In this document: positions 52,839 to 60,782 of the stretch, in pieces
Layout: each line of letters opens with the position of its first letter
Numbering within the stretch: the first letter of the stretch is position 1
Source: Bacillota bacterium
GTDB lineage: Bacteria; Bacillota; Clostridia; Acetivibrionales; DTU013
DNA: 64,000 bases
NCBI GenBank assembly: GCA_023412665.1
Contig: JAEZCA010000016.1
Coordinates: 1 to 64,000, forward strand
Reading direction: 5' to 3'
Program-made: the position numbers and the translations under genes
The notes under the pieces: model-generated
What the model was told of the DNA's origin: nothing
Databases searched by the model: none
The model's input: only the letters and a program-made list of their open reading frames with translations

Positions 52839-53792
52839 TCAAATTTCTTCTGTGGGAGCATGAACTGTCCCTAATATATCCCTGACCGTGTTTTCGGCGT
52901 TTTCCGTACCTCCTGAGATTGCATGTCCCTTGATTATCAGACGGTGGGATAGTACGGGCACAGCCATTTTTTTGACATCGTCCGGTGTAATAAAGTCCCG
53001 TCCATCCAACACCGCATTGACCTGGGCGGCTTTCATCAGCGCAATGCTGCCTCGGGGGCTGACTCCAAGGGATATTCTGCTGTCGTGCCTTGTAGCCTCG
53101 ATTATATCGACTATATACTGCTGGACGGCATCTGACGTCCTGACTGATGTGACGGCTTTCTGCGCATCAATGACAGCCTCTGAAGAAGCCGTGGTCTTCA
53201 GCGTTTCCATAGGATCGGAATCCTTGAAGCGTTTTAATATTTCCCTGCCTTCATGCGGATCCGGATAACCCATCCCAATGCGCATGAAAAACCTGTCAAG
53301 CTGGGCCTCCGGCAGCGGAAACGTACCGCGTGTCTCAACCGGATTTTGTGTTGCGATAACGAAGAACGGCCTTTGAAGCAGCCTGGTTTCGCCGTCTACA
53401 GTCACCTGTCTTTCTTCCATGCACTCCAGCAGGCTTGACTGGGTACGCGGCGTGGCTCTGTTTATTTCATCGGCAAGTATTATGTTTGTGAAGACGGGAC
53501 CAGGTCTGAATATGAATTCTCCGCGTTTTTGGTCGAAATAGTTTATTCCCGTCAGATCCGACGGTAACAGGTCAGGTGTGAACTGTATCCTTTTAAACCC
53601 GCATTCAAGGGATTTAGCCAGGCATTTGGCAAGCATTGTCTTTCCTACCCCTGGAACATCCTCCAGCAGGACATGTCCTGCGCATAGAAGCGAAATGAGT
53701 ACCAGATCGATAGTTTTCTCCCTGCCGACCATTACTCTAGAAATATTGTCCCTGACCACACCGGCTAGTTTTTTCACATCTGACAGTTCCAT
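52839..53792 (-). CDS. MoxR-family AAA+ ATPase
   Basis: 317 residues. Walker A G-V-G-K-T-M, Walker B I-I-L-A-D-E-I-N-R, sensor I A-T-Q-N-P and the lid I-S-L-G-V-S-P-R-G-S-I-A-L are all present. MoxR ATPases act as chaperones with DUF58/VWA proteins. The order MoxR, DUF58, DUF4129 membrane protein is conserved in Firmicutes. AGGAGG-type GGGAGG precedes the ATG at 53792. A 65-residue membrane peptide gene lies 48 bases upstream and may be the first gene of the operon. Confidence 0.93.
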   Translation of the reverse strand: MELSDVKKLAGVVRDNISRVMVGREKTIDLVLISLLCAGHVLLEDVPGVGKTMLAKCLAKSLECGFKRIQFTPDLLPSDLTGINYFDQKRGEFIFRPGPVFTNIILADEINRATPRTQSSLLECMEERQVTVDGETRLLQRPFFVIATQNPVETRGTFPLPEAQLDRFFMRIGMGYPDPHEGREILKRFKDSDPMETLKTTASSEAVIDAQKAVTSVRTSDAVQQYIVDIIEATRHDSRISLGVSPRGSIALMKAAQVNAVLDGRDFITPDDVKKMAVPVLSHRLIIKGHAISGGTENAENTVRDILGTVHAPTEEI

Positions 53793-53840
53793 AATAACCT
53801 CCCGCTATAAAACATTTGTTCAAGAAAGATAACCTCTGAG

Positions 53841-54038
53841 CTATTCGGCCTGTTGGGCTGCTTCGACATTCCTTTGAACTTCCTTCCATATCCTTAGACT
53901 TTCACTGTCCTCCCTGAACTGTGGGATGCTCAGCAATACGGATATGACAAGTATGACAGCGATAACTATGATCTCCCTTATCGCTGACGGACTTAAGTTT
54001 CTGATCCGGGTGCCTGCTTTTTTAAATGCCGAAAACAT
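53841..54038 (-). CDS. Small single-pass membrane protein
   Basis: 65 residues. One membrane helix (about 22-39, I-I-V-I-A-V-I-L-V-I-S-V-L-L-S-I) with a basic N-terminus and an acidic, Gln-rich helical C-terminus. The ATG at 54038 has AAGGGG 6 bases upstream; a longer reading to 54104 has no such site. It is the first gene before moxR in the same direction. Function unknown; a role as an assembly factor or substrate of the MoxR system is speculation. Confidence 0.65.
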   Translation of the reverse strand: MFSAFKKAGTRIRNLSPSAIREIIVIAVILVISVLLSIPQFREDSESLRIWKEVQRNVEAAQQAE

Positions 54039-54153
54039 ACATAACCCCTTCCTGCTATTCTTAATTAATAGTATCATCCTGAATATGGCGATACAAGTAG
54101 ACATTTTTTATCTATTTGGTAGGTAAAATATGTGAAAAAGGTACAAACAGCTA

Positions 54154-54183
54154 TTGTTTATACACTGCTATAGTGGGTATAAT
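54154..54183 (+). promoter_or_regulatory. SigA-type promoter of fprA
   Basis: TTGTTT, 18-base spacer, perfect TATAAT, about 47 bases before the fprA start. Confidence 0.6.
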
Positions 54184-54229
54184 AGGAATGTCCGAAATGA
54201 TCATAAGATTAGGTAAAGGAGAATATATT

Positions 54230-55420
54230 ATGGTAGAAATAAAGGACAGTATATACTGGTTGGGATGGAAGGATTGGGGAATTAGACATTTTCATGGACA
54301 TGAGCTGTCAACACATAGAGGCTCCAGCTATAACACCTACTTAATAAAGGATCAGAAAACAGTCCTCGTCGATACTGTATGGGATCCCTACAAGGAAGAA
54401 TTTGTGAAAATTCTGGAGAATAAAGTCGGGCTGGGCAATATTGATATGATCGTAATAAACCACAGCGAACCGGACCATGCCGGCAGTCTGGGCTACCTGC
54501 TCGAAAGACTCCCATCAAAGGATATCCCCATATATTGCACAAAGAACGGCGCAGATATAATAAAGAATTATTTTCACAGGGACGATATCAATTTTAAGAT
54601 CGTAAAAACCGGTGACACGATAAATACAGGTAAATATGATCTTGTTTTTGTTGAAATGCAGATGATACATTGGCCTGACAGCATGCTCACATATGTTAAG
54701 GGTGCGGGAACTGTGTTCTCTAGTGATGCTTTTGGACAGCACTATGCCGGCACTTCACTTTTCAGTGACGAAGTTGACAATTGCGAGCTCTATCAGGAAG
54801 CCATAAAATATTATGCAAATATATTGACTCCCTTCAGTCCATTGATAAATAAGAAAATCGAGCAGATCAGAGCACTGAATCTCGACATTGATATGATAGC
54901 TCCCAGCCATGGTATTATATGGAGGAAAGATCCTGTACAGATCATCGATAAATATTATGAATGGTCAAAGGATTATACCGAAGGATATGCAGTGATCATT
55001 TACGATACAATGTATGATGCTACAAAGAAAATGGCAGAATCCATAGCCGCCGGTCTCGAAAATCAAGGTGTTGCGTACAAGCTGTTCAATGTTGCCCTGA
55101 CTGACCAGAGTGATCTGATCACTGAAATATTTAAATCAAAAGGTGTAATCGTCGGCAGCTGCACTGTAAACAACGGTGTATTACGGCCAACCGCAGGCTT
55201 GCTGGAGGAAATAAAGGGACACAAATTCAGGGGCAAGCTAGGTGCAGGCTTTGGCAGCTATGGCTGGAGCGGAGAGTCCCCCAAGGTGATCAGCGCTTCT
55301 CTTGAAAAATCAGGCTTGAGAATGCCATTGGAGCCCTTAGGTATAAAATACAGACCTGGTAAAGACAATATCGAGCAATGTATACAATTCGGTGAAAGCT
55401 TCGCAGCAGCGATGAGATAA
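54230..55420 (+). CDS. fprA: Flavodiiron protein (A-type flavoprotein)
   Basis: 396 residues. A metallo-beta-lactamase-like domain (about 1-245) with the diiron ligands in H-S-E-P-D-H and D-A-F-G-Q-H, and H in P-S-H-G-I-I, then a flavodoxin domain (about 255-396) with V-I-I-Y-D-T-M-Y-D-A-T for FMN. In anaerobes these enzymes reduce O2 to water or NO to N2O using rubredoxin or F420H2 as donor. The ATG at 54230 has AAAGGAG 9 bases upstream. It stands alone between its promoter and a bidirectional terminator. Strong support for an anaerobic host. Confidence 0.94.
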   Translation: MVEIKDSIYWLGWKDWGIRHFHGHELSTHRGSSYNTYLIKDQKTVLVDTVWDPYKEEFVKILENKVGLGNIDMIVINHSEPDHAGSLGYLLERLPSKDIPIYCTKNGADIIKNYFHRDDINFKIVKTGDTINTGKYDLVFVEMQMIHWPDSMLTYVKGAGTVFSSDAFGQHYAGTSLFSDEVDNCELYQEAIKYYANILTPFSPLINKKIEQIRALNLDIDMIAPSHGIIWRKDPVQIIDKYYEWSKDYTEGYAVIIYDTMYDATKKMAESIAAGLENQGVAYKLFNVALTDQSDLITEIFKSKGVIVGSCTVNNGVLRPTAGLLEEIKGHKFRGKLGAGFGSYGWSGESPKVISASLEKSGLRMPLEPLGIKYRPGKDNIEQCIQFGESFAAAMR

Positions 55421-55437
55421 GACATTCCTTGGCTTCC

Positions 55438-55496
55438 TGCAATTGATTTATCAATTGCAATCCGCAATACCCTCTGCAGAGGAGTGTCCCCTTTCC
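55438..55496. repeat. Palindrome plus REP-like half element after fprA
   Basis: TGCAATTGAT-TT-ATCAATTGCA at 55438-55459 is a perfect 10-bp-arm palindrome. CCTCTGCAGAGG at 55471-55482 is a second palindrome that runs into AGTGTCCCCTTTCC, matching the GGWAAGGGGACACWCCTYTGCA sequence family found twice more beside rpsL and rpoC. Confidence 0.55.
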
Positions 55497-55505
55497 GCTT
55501 ACAAT

Positions 55506-55540
55506 AAAAAGTGCGGTTTGCCAGGCAAACCGCACTTTTT
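55506..55540. terminator. Bidirectional terminator between fprA and tuf
   Basis: AAAAAGTGCGGTTTG, loop CCAGG, CAAACCGCACTTTTT: perfect 15-bp stem with T runs on both strands. It ends the str operon and fprA. Confidence 0.92.
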
Positions 55541-55554
55541 TTATTTAAGCTTGC

Positions 55555-56757
55555 TTATTCGATTACTCCAGTAACAGTACCGGAACCAACAGTTCTGCCG
55601 CCTTCACGGATAGCGAACCTGAGTCCCTCTTCCATAGCGATAGGAGTGATGAGCTTGATGGTCATTTCAATATGGTCACCAGGCATGCACATCTCAATAC
55701 CTGCAGGAAGTTCAGCAACACCGGTAACGTCGGTGGTTCTGAAATAGAACTGGGGTCTGTAGCCATTGAAGAAAGGAGTGTGTCTTCCGCCCTCTTCCTT
55801 GGTCAGAACGTAAACCTGTCCCTTGAAATGAGTGTGGGGCTTGATGGATCCGGGTTTAGCCAGAACCTGTCCTCTTTCAATTTCATTTCTCTGAATACCT
55901 CTGAGCAGGCAGCCGATGTTGTCGCCGGCAACAGCCTGGTCAAGGAGCTTCTTGAACATTTCAACGCCGGTTACGACGGTCTTTCTCGGAGCGTCCATCA
56001 AACCAACTATTTCAACTTCTTCTCCAACCTTTACCATACCTCTTTCAACTCTACCAGTAGCAACTGTGCCACGGCCGGTGATCGAGAATACGTCCTCGAC
56101 AGGCATAATGAAAGGCTTGTCTGTCGGTCTTTCCGGTTCAGGAATATAGCTGTCAACTTCTTTCATGAGGTTGAGTATCGGCTGGTATTCAGGAGCGTTT
56201 GGATCAGTGGAGGTGCTTTCGAGAGCAACCAGAGCAGATCCTCTTATTATCGGAATATTGTCACCGTCGAATTCGTAGGAGCTGAGGAGTTCTCTGAGTT
56301 CCATTTCAACGAGTTCGATGAGTTCTTCGTCATCAACCATGTCGCATTTGTTAAGGAATACTACGATGTAAGGAACGCCAACCTGACGAGCAAGGAGTAT
56401 GTGCTCCCTGGTCTGAGGCATCGGGCCGTCTGCTGCGGAAACAACGAGTATAGCGCCGTCCATCTGAGCAGCACCGGTGATCATGTTCTTAACATAGTCG
56501 GCATGACCGGGGCAGTCAACGTGAGCATAATGCCTGTTGTCTGTTTCATACTCAACGTGTGCAGTAGAGATCGTGATTCCTCTTGCTTTTTCTTCAGGAG
56601 CCTTGTCGATCTGGTCATATGCAGTATAGTTAGCCTTTCCTGAGAATCCCAATACCTTTGTTATAGCTGCTGTCAATGAAGTCTTGCCGTGGTCAACGTG
56701 ACCGATAGTTCCAATGTTAACGTGGGGTTTTGTTCTTTCAAATTTGGCCTTACCCAT
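55555..56757 (-). CDS. tuf: Elongation factor Tu
   Basis: 400 residues. GTPase motifs G-H-V-D-H-G-K-T, D-C-P-G-H and N-K-C-D, the catalytic His in the D-C-P-G-H loop, effector region A-R-G-I-T-I, then beta-barrel domains II and III. It carries aminoacyl-tRNA to the ribosome. Last gene of the str operon here; AGGGAGGAG precedes the ATG. Only one tuf lies in the window. Confidence 0.98.
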   Translation of the reverse strand: MGKAKFERTKPHVNIGTIGHVDHGKTSLTAAITKVLGFSGKANYTAYDQIDKAPEEKARGITISTAHVEYETDNRHYAHVDCPGHADYVKNMITGAAQMDGAILVVSAADGPMPQTREHILLARQVGVPYIVVFLNKCDMVDDEELIELVEMELRELLSSYEFDGDNIPIIRGSALVALESTSTDPNAPEYQPILNLMKEVDSYIPEPERPTDKPFIMPVEDVFSITGRGTVATGRVERGMVKVGEEVEIVGLMDAPRKTVVTGVEMFKKLLDQAVAGDNIGCLLRGIQRNEIERGQVLAKPGSIKPHTHFKGQVYVLTKEEGGRHTPFFNGYRPQFYFRTTDVTGVAELPAGIEMCMPGDHIEMTIKLITPIAMEEGLRFAIREGGRTVGSGTVTGVIE

Positions 56758-56878
56758 TTTAAAATTCTCCTCCCTTGTTCAGTTGAACACTGAATGATTT
56801 AATAATAATTTTTATATTTCATACACTGCAAAACATATCAATCTTGTTTGATGCAATTCTGCAGTATATTGACCGCTC

Positions 56879-58942
56879 TTATTTGAGCACTGATTCCTGT
56901 ATACTCCTGGGGACCTCTTCGTAGTGGCCGAACTGCATCGTGAACACGCCTCTGCCCTGTGTCCTTGAACGGAGCTCTGTGGCATATCCGAACATGTTTG
57001 CAAGCGGCACGTGCGAAGTGATCACTTGTGCACCTGATCTGTTTTCCATACCCTCGATACGTCCGCGGCGTGAATTGAGATCACCCATAACGTCACCCAT
57101 GTATGTTTCAGGTACGACGACGTCAACTCTCATTATAGGCTCAAGCAGCACAGGATCAGCCTTGCGGCAGCCTTCCTTGAAGGCCATGGATCCGGCTATC
57201 TTGAATGCCATTTCTGATGAGTCGACCTCATGGTACGATCCGTCTACAAGAGTCGCCTTGATGTCAAGAACCTGGTAACCGCCCAGAATACCATTTTGCA
57301 TGGCATCCTGTATACCCTCGTCGATCGCTGGGATGTATTCCTTGGGAACAACACCACCGACGATCTTGTTGACAAATGTATATCCGCTTCCGGGTTCCTG
57401 GGGTTCTAACTCAATGACGCAATGACCATACTGTCCTCTTCCGCCTGACTGCCTTACAAATTTACCTTCAGCCTTGACGGCCTTCCTGATGGTTTCCTTG
57501 TATGCAACCTGGGGCTGGCCGATGTTAGCTTCCACCTTGAATTCTCTCATCATTCTGTCGACAATGATTTCAAGATGCAGCTCTCCCATACCGGAAATTA
57601 TTGTTTGCCCTGTTTCCGGATCTGTATGAGCTTTGAAAGTCGGGTCTTCTTCAGAAAGCTTTGCAAGAGCGGCGGACATTTTATCCTGTCCTGCCTTGGT
57701 CTTGGGTTCTACTGCTATATGAATAACAGGTTCCGGGAATTCCATGGATTCAAGTATGACCGGAGCATCCTCGCTGCACAGTGTATCGCCTGTGGATGTA
57801 TCCTTCAGGCCTACTATCGCCGCTATATCTCCGGAGTATACAGTATCTATGTCCTCCCTGTGATTGGCATGCATCTGAAGAAGCCTGCCTACCCTTTCCC
57901 TCTTGTTCTTTGTAGAATTCAACACATATGACCCTGAACTCAACTTTCCTGAATAAACTCTGAAAAAGCAGAGCTTTCCGACAAAGGGATCAGCCATAAT
58001 CTTGAAAGCCAGCGCTGAGAACGGTCCATTGTCATCTGCAGGTCTTTCCAGCTCTGTCTCTTCATCGGGAGAAACTCCTCTGATCGCAGGTACATCCAGC
58101 GGAGAAGGCATATAGTCAATTACTGCATCAAGCAGCTTTTGAACGCCTTTGTTCCTGTAGGATGAACCGCATGCTACCGGTATCATATCAACTGCAATAG
58201 TTGCCTTTCTGATACCTGCACGTATTTCCTCCACGGTCAGCTCTTCGCCTTCAAGGTATTTATTCATCAAGTTCTCATCTTGTTCAGCAACAGCTTCGAT
58301 TAAAATGTTACGATATTTTTCAACGATATCAACCATATCTTCCGGTATCGGCTCTTCATCCAATACCGTTCCAAGGTCATCAATGTAGTATATGGCCTTC
58401 ATTGTCACCAAATCGACTATACCTTTGAAACATTCTTCCTTGCCGATAGGTAACTGAATTGGAACAGCATTTGCCTTAAGTCTGTCCTTCATCATCTGGA
58501 CGCAATTAAAAAAGTCTGCGCCCATAATATCCATTTTATTGACATATGCAATACGGGGAACATTGTACTTGTCGGCCTGTCTCCAAACGGTTTCAGACTG
58601 AGGTTCCACCCCGCCCTTTGCACAAAAAAGTGTTACCGAACCATCGAGAACTCTCAGAGATCTTTCAACCTCTACCGTAAAGTCAACGTGCCCCGGCGTA
58701 TCGATAATGTTGATCCTGGTTCCCTTCCACTGTGCTGTAGTAGCAGCAGAGGTTATCGTGATGCCTCTTTCCTGCTCCTGCTCCATCCAGTCCATTGTTG
58801 CCGCACCCTCATGAGTCTCTCCCATTTTATGCAGCCTTCCTGTATAAAACAGAATACGCTCAGTCGTAGTTGTCTTACCAGCATCTATATGAGCCATGAT
58901 ACCAATGTTTCTGGTATTTTCCAAACTAAATTGCCTGGGCAT
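56879..58942 (-). CDS. fusA: Elongation factor G
   Basis: 687 residues with all five EF-G domains: G1 A-H-I-D-A-G-K-T, G3 D-T-P-G-H-V-D, G4 N-K-M-D, and the C-terminal domain ends around Q-F-G-H-Y-E-E-V-P. It drives translocation. The residues at the fusidic-acid site look like the family norm, with no clear resistance change. AGGAGG precedes the ATG at 58942; the gap to tuf is 121 bases, wide enough for an extra promoter. Confidence 0.98.
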   Translation of the reverse strand: MPRQFSLENTRNIGIMAHIDAGKTTTTERILFYTGRLHKMGETHEGAATMDWMEQEQERGITITSAATTAQWKGTRINIIDTPGHVDFTVEVERSLRVLDGSVTLFCAKGGVEPQSETVWRQADKYNVPRIAYVNKMDIMGADFFNCVQMMKDRLKANAVPIQLPIGKEECFKGIVDLVTMKAIYYIDDLGTVLDEEPIPEDMVDIVEKYRNILIEAVAEQDENLMNKYLEGEELTVEEIRAGIRKATIAVDMIPVACGSSYRNKGVQKLLDAVIDYMPSPLDVPAIRGVSPDEETELERPADDNGPFSALAFKIMADPFVGKLCFFRVYSGKLSSGSYVLNSTKNKRERVGRLLQMHANHREDIDTVYSGDIAAIVGLKDTSTGDTLCSEDAPVILESMEFPEPVIHIAVEPKTKAGQDKMSAALAKLSEEDPTFKAHTDPETGQTIISGMGELHLEIIVDRMMREFKVEANIGQPQVAYKETIRKAVKAEGKFVRQSGGRGQYGHCVIELEPQEPGSGYTFVNKIVGGVVPKEYIPAIDEGIQDAMQNGILGGYQVLDIKATLVDGSYHEVDSSEMAFKIAGSMAFKEGCRKADPVLLEPIMRVDVVVPETYMGDVMGDLNSRRGRIEGMENRSGAQVITSHVPLANMFGYATELRSRTQGRGVFTMQFGHYEEVPRSIQESVLK

Positions 58943-59048
58943 GATTGCCTCCTTTCTTCCTCGATAAGTTCTATTTCTTTTGAATATCTGTAAATAACTT
59001 TCGCAAATTTCTGCGCTTTATACTGCAGCCTGTGATACACGGCGGCAA

Positions 59049-59519
59049 TTACCAGCGGTAGTGAGCGAAAGCCCTGTTTGCTTCTGCCATCTTGTGGGTG
59101 TCTTCCTTCTTTTTGTAAGCTCCGCCCGCATTGTTGACAGCGTCAAGAATCTCACCGGCCAGTCTTTCCTTCATTGTCTTTTCGCCTCTGGCGCGTGAAT
59201 AATTCGTCAACCATCTCAGTCCCAGAGCCTGCCTTCTTTCAGGCCTGACTTCCATAGGAACCTGGTAGGTTGCACCGCCGACTCTTCTGGCTTTGACTTC
59301 CAGCACAGGCATGATATTGTTCATTGCCTGTTCAAACACTTCAAGCGGATCCTTTCCTGTCTTTTCCTTTATAATGTCAAATGCGTCGTAGCAGATTCTC
59401 TGAGCAACACCTTTTTTGCCGTCAAGCATAATGTTGTTGACCAGCTTTGTCACGACCTTGTCATTATATATTGGATCGGGCAGAACATCCCTTTTAGGCG
59501 TATGTCCTTTTCTTGGCAC
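59049..59519 (-). CDS. rpsG: 30S ribosomal protein S7
   Basis: 156 residues, full length. M-P-R-K-G-H-T-P-K-R and the R-R-V-G-G-A-T-Y-Q-V-P segment and the K-K-E-D-T-H-K-M-A-E-A-N-R-A-F-A-H-Y-R-W end are diagnostic. It organises the 3' domain of 16S rRNA and represses str translation in E. coli. The start codon is GTG with AGGAGGG upstream. It is 106 bases before fusA and 189 bases after rpsL. Confidence 0.98.
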   Translation of the reverse strand: MPRKGHTPKRDVLPDPIYNDKVVTKLVNNIMLDGKKGVAQRICYDAFDIIKEKTGKDPLEVFEQAMNNIMPVLEVKARRVGGATYQVPMEVRPERRQALGLRWLTNYSRARGEKTMKERLAGEILDAVNNAGGAYKKKEDTHKMAEANRAFAHYRW

Positions 59520-59576
59520 TTTACTTCCCTCCTTTTAGTAATGATAGGGGCCATCCAGCTCCCCTTCGAATGTTTT

Positions 59577-59606
59577 ACGAGGTACTCGGAACCCGTAGGT
59601 CCTCGT
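59577..59606 (-). promoter_or_regulatory. Stem-loop in the rpsL-rpsG gap
   Basis: Minus-strand RNA forms ACGAGG/CCUCGU with an inner CGG-GUU-CCG helix. It lies in the rpsL-rpsG space, where S7 binds for feedback control in E. coli, so an autoregulatory site is possible; the sequence is otherwise unlike the E. coli site. Confidence 0.4.
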
Positions 59607-59708
59607 CAGTGCGTCAGTACATGTAATATATAAATCAATCAATATATAATCAATGTGTTTTTATCTATTCAACATACCTTGCACTCTTATACTGCCTTGT
59701 CAGACGCT

Positions 59709-60137
59709 TTACTTCTTGGCTGCGCCTGCCTTCGGCCTCTTGGCTCCATACTTGGAACGACCCTGCATCCTCTTTGCAACACCTGCCGTATCAAGAGTAC
59801 CTCTGATAATGTGGTACCTGACACCAGGGAGATCCTTAACCCTGCCGCCCCTGATAAGGACAACGCTGTGTTCCTGAAGATTGTGGCCTATTCCCGGGAT
59901 GTAAGCACTGACTTCGATTCCGTTTGTCAGACGTACCCTGGCGACCTTTCTCAATGCTGAGTTAGGCTTCTTCGGTGTCTGCGTCCTTACAACGGTGCAA
60001 ACTCCCCTCTTTTGCGGAGAATTGGTTTCAACAGGCTTCTTTCTCAGCGAGTTGAATCCTCTTTGCAGAGCCGGAGCAGTAGATTTGTACTCAACTGCTT
60101 CTCTTCCCTTTCTGACCATCTGATTAAATGTTGGCAA
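59709..60137 (-). CDS. rpsL: 30S ribosomal protein S12
   Basis: 142 residues. P-K-K-P-N-S-A-L-R-K and G-G-R-V-K-D-L-P-G-V-R-Y-H are present with wild-type lysines at both streptomycin-determining positions, and Asp in K-D-L-P is the methylthiolation site of the family. It belongs to the decoding site. The start codon is TTG, with GGGAGGTG 7 bases upstream. An Ala/Lys-rich end. The preceding L7Ae-like gene is separated by a gap holding REP-like repeats. Confidence 0.98.
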   Translation of the reverse strand: MPTFNQMVRKGREAVEYKSTAPALQRGFNSLRKKPVETNSPQKRGVCTVVRTQTPKKPNSALRKVARVRLTNGIEVSAYIPGIGHNLQEHSVVLIRGGRVKDLPGVRYHIIRGTLDTAGVAKRMQGRSKYGAKRPKAGAAKK

Positions 60138-60202
60138 TTTTACACCTCCCTTCGAGTTTTAAATATATTTTATATCAAGTAATTGATATATCGTTATTTA
60201 AC

Positions 60203-60279
60203 AGGGACATACCTCAACCTCAAAGCCCTTCTTCTTGCAGAGGTGTGTCCCTCTTACCTCTGTCTGTGTCCCTCTTACC
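60203..60279. repeat. REP-like repeat between L7Ae-like gene and rpsL
   Basis: AGGGACATACCTC (60203-60215) and GAGGTGTGTCCCT (60240-60252) form an imperfect inverted repeat. TGTGTCCCTCTTACC occurs twice with a 21-base period (60244-60258, 60265-60279), overlapping the stop codon of the L7Ae-like gene. The sequence matches the element at 60661. Confidence 0.6.
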
Positions 60280-60517
60280 CTAATATACAAACCGTTGATG
60301 CGCCTACTTCGATGCCCACAGCCTTACCAAGCTGTTTCATCGTATCCACATACACTATCTCTATCGCATTGGCCAGGCATAGCTCCCTAAGACTACCAGT
60401 GATCTTCTCGTCAGCATCCTTCGCAATGAAAACCTTAATGGCGGTTTTGTTCTCAACCGCTTTCAGCGTCTGCTTTATACCTATTGCCTTATTGCTGCCC
60501 TTTAAAATCTCCAGCAC
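60275..60517 (-). CDS. L7Ae-like ribosomal/K-turn-binding protein
   Basis: 80 residues of the L7Ae/L30e/YbxF type: G-S-N-K-A-I-G-I-K-Q-T-L-K-A-V (about 7-21) and K-V-F-I-A-K-D-A-D near residue 28, then a hydrophobic V-Y-V-D-T-M-K-Q-L-G-K-A-V-G-I-E-V-G-A-S end. The family binds kink-turn RNA. In Firmicutes it sits between rpoC and rpsL, as here. The start codon is GTG with GGGGAAGGG upstream. A REP-like repeat overlaps the 3' end. Confidence 0.9.
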   Translation of the reverse strand: MLEILKGSNKAIGIKQTLKAVENKTAIKVFIAKDADEKITGSLRELCLANAIEIVYVDTMKQLGKAVGIEVGASTVCILG

Positions 60518-60660
60518 TTGTTGAGCACCCTTCCCCTCTGCTGCATTTGTGCATTTTTCGCCTCAAATGCACGCAAATCTTACCAAATGGGCATAATACG
60601 CCCTAAATTCGCACTGAAATATTTTATCACCGCCATGCCATGTTGTCAAGATAAACAGCA

Positions 60661-60752
60661 GTAAGGGGGACACTCCTTTAGTACAAGCTCTGGAGCGGTA
60701 ATGTCAGGAATGTCCCCATAATCTTGCTCCTTGTAAAGGTGTGTCCCCTTAC
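60661..60752. repeat. REP-like inverted repeat after rpoC
   Basis: Left arm GTAAGGGGGACACTCCTTTA at 60661-60680 and beyond to ACAAG (60687); right arm from 60730 to 60752 is its near-exact complement (CTTGTAAAGGTGTGTCCCC then TTAC). Two short indels and one mismatch separate the arms, making a 92-base imperfect hairpin. Located 31 bases after the rpoC stop. Confidence 0.7.
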
Positions 60753-60782
60753 CTCTAAACGGTGCCGTCGGTCTACGCACTA

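Noticed and set aside
55672..56643. 323-codon plus-strand frame opposite tuf
   Set aside because: Antisense of a highly biased gene, where long opposite frames are common; no start signal.
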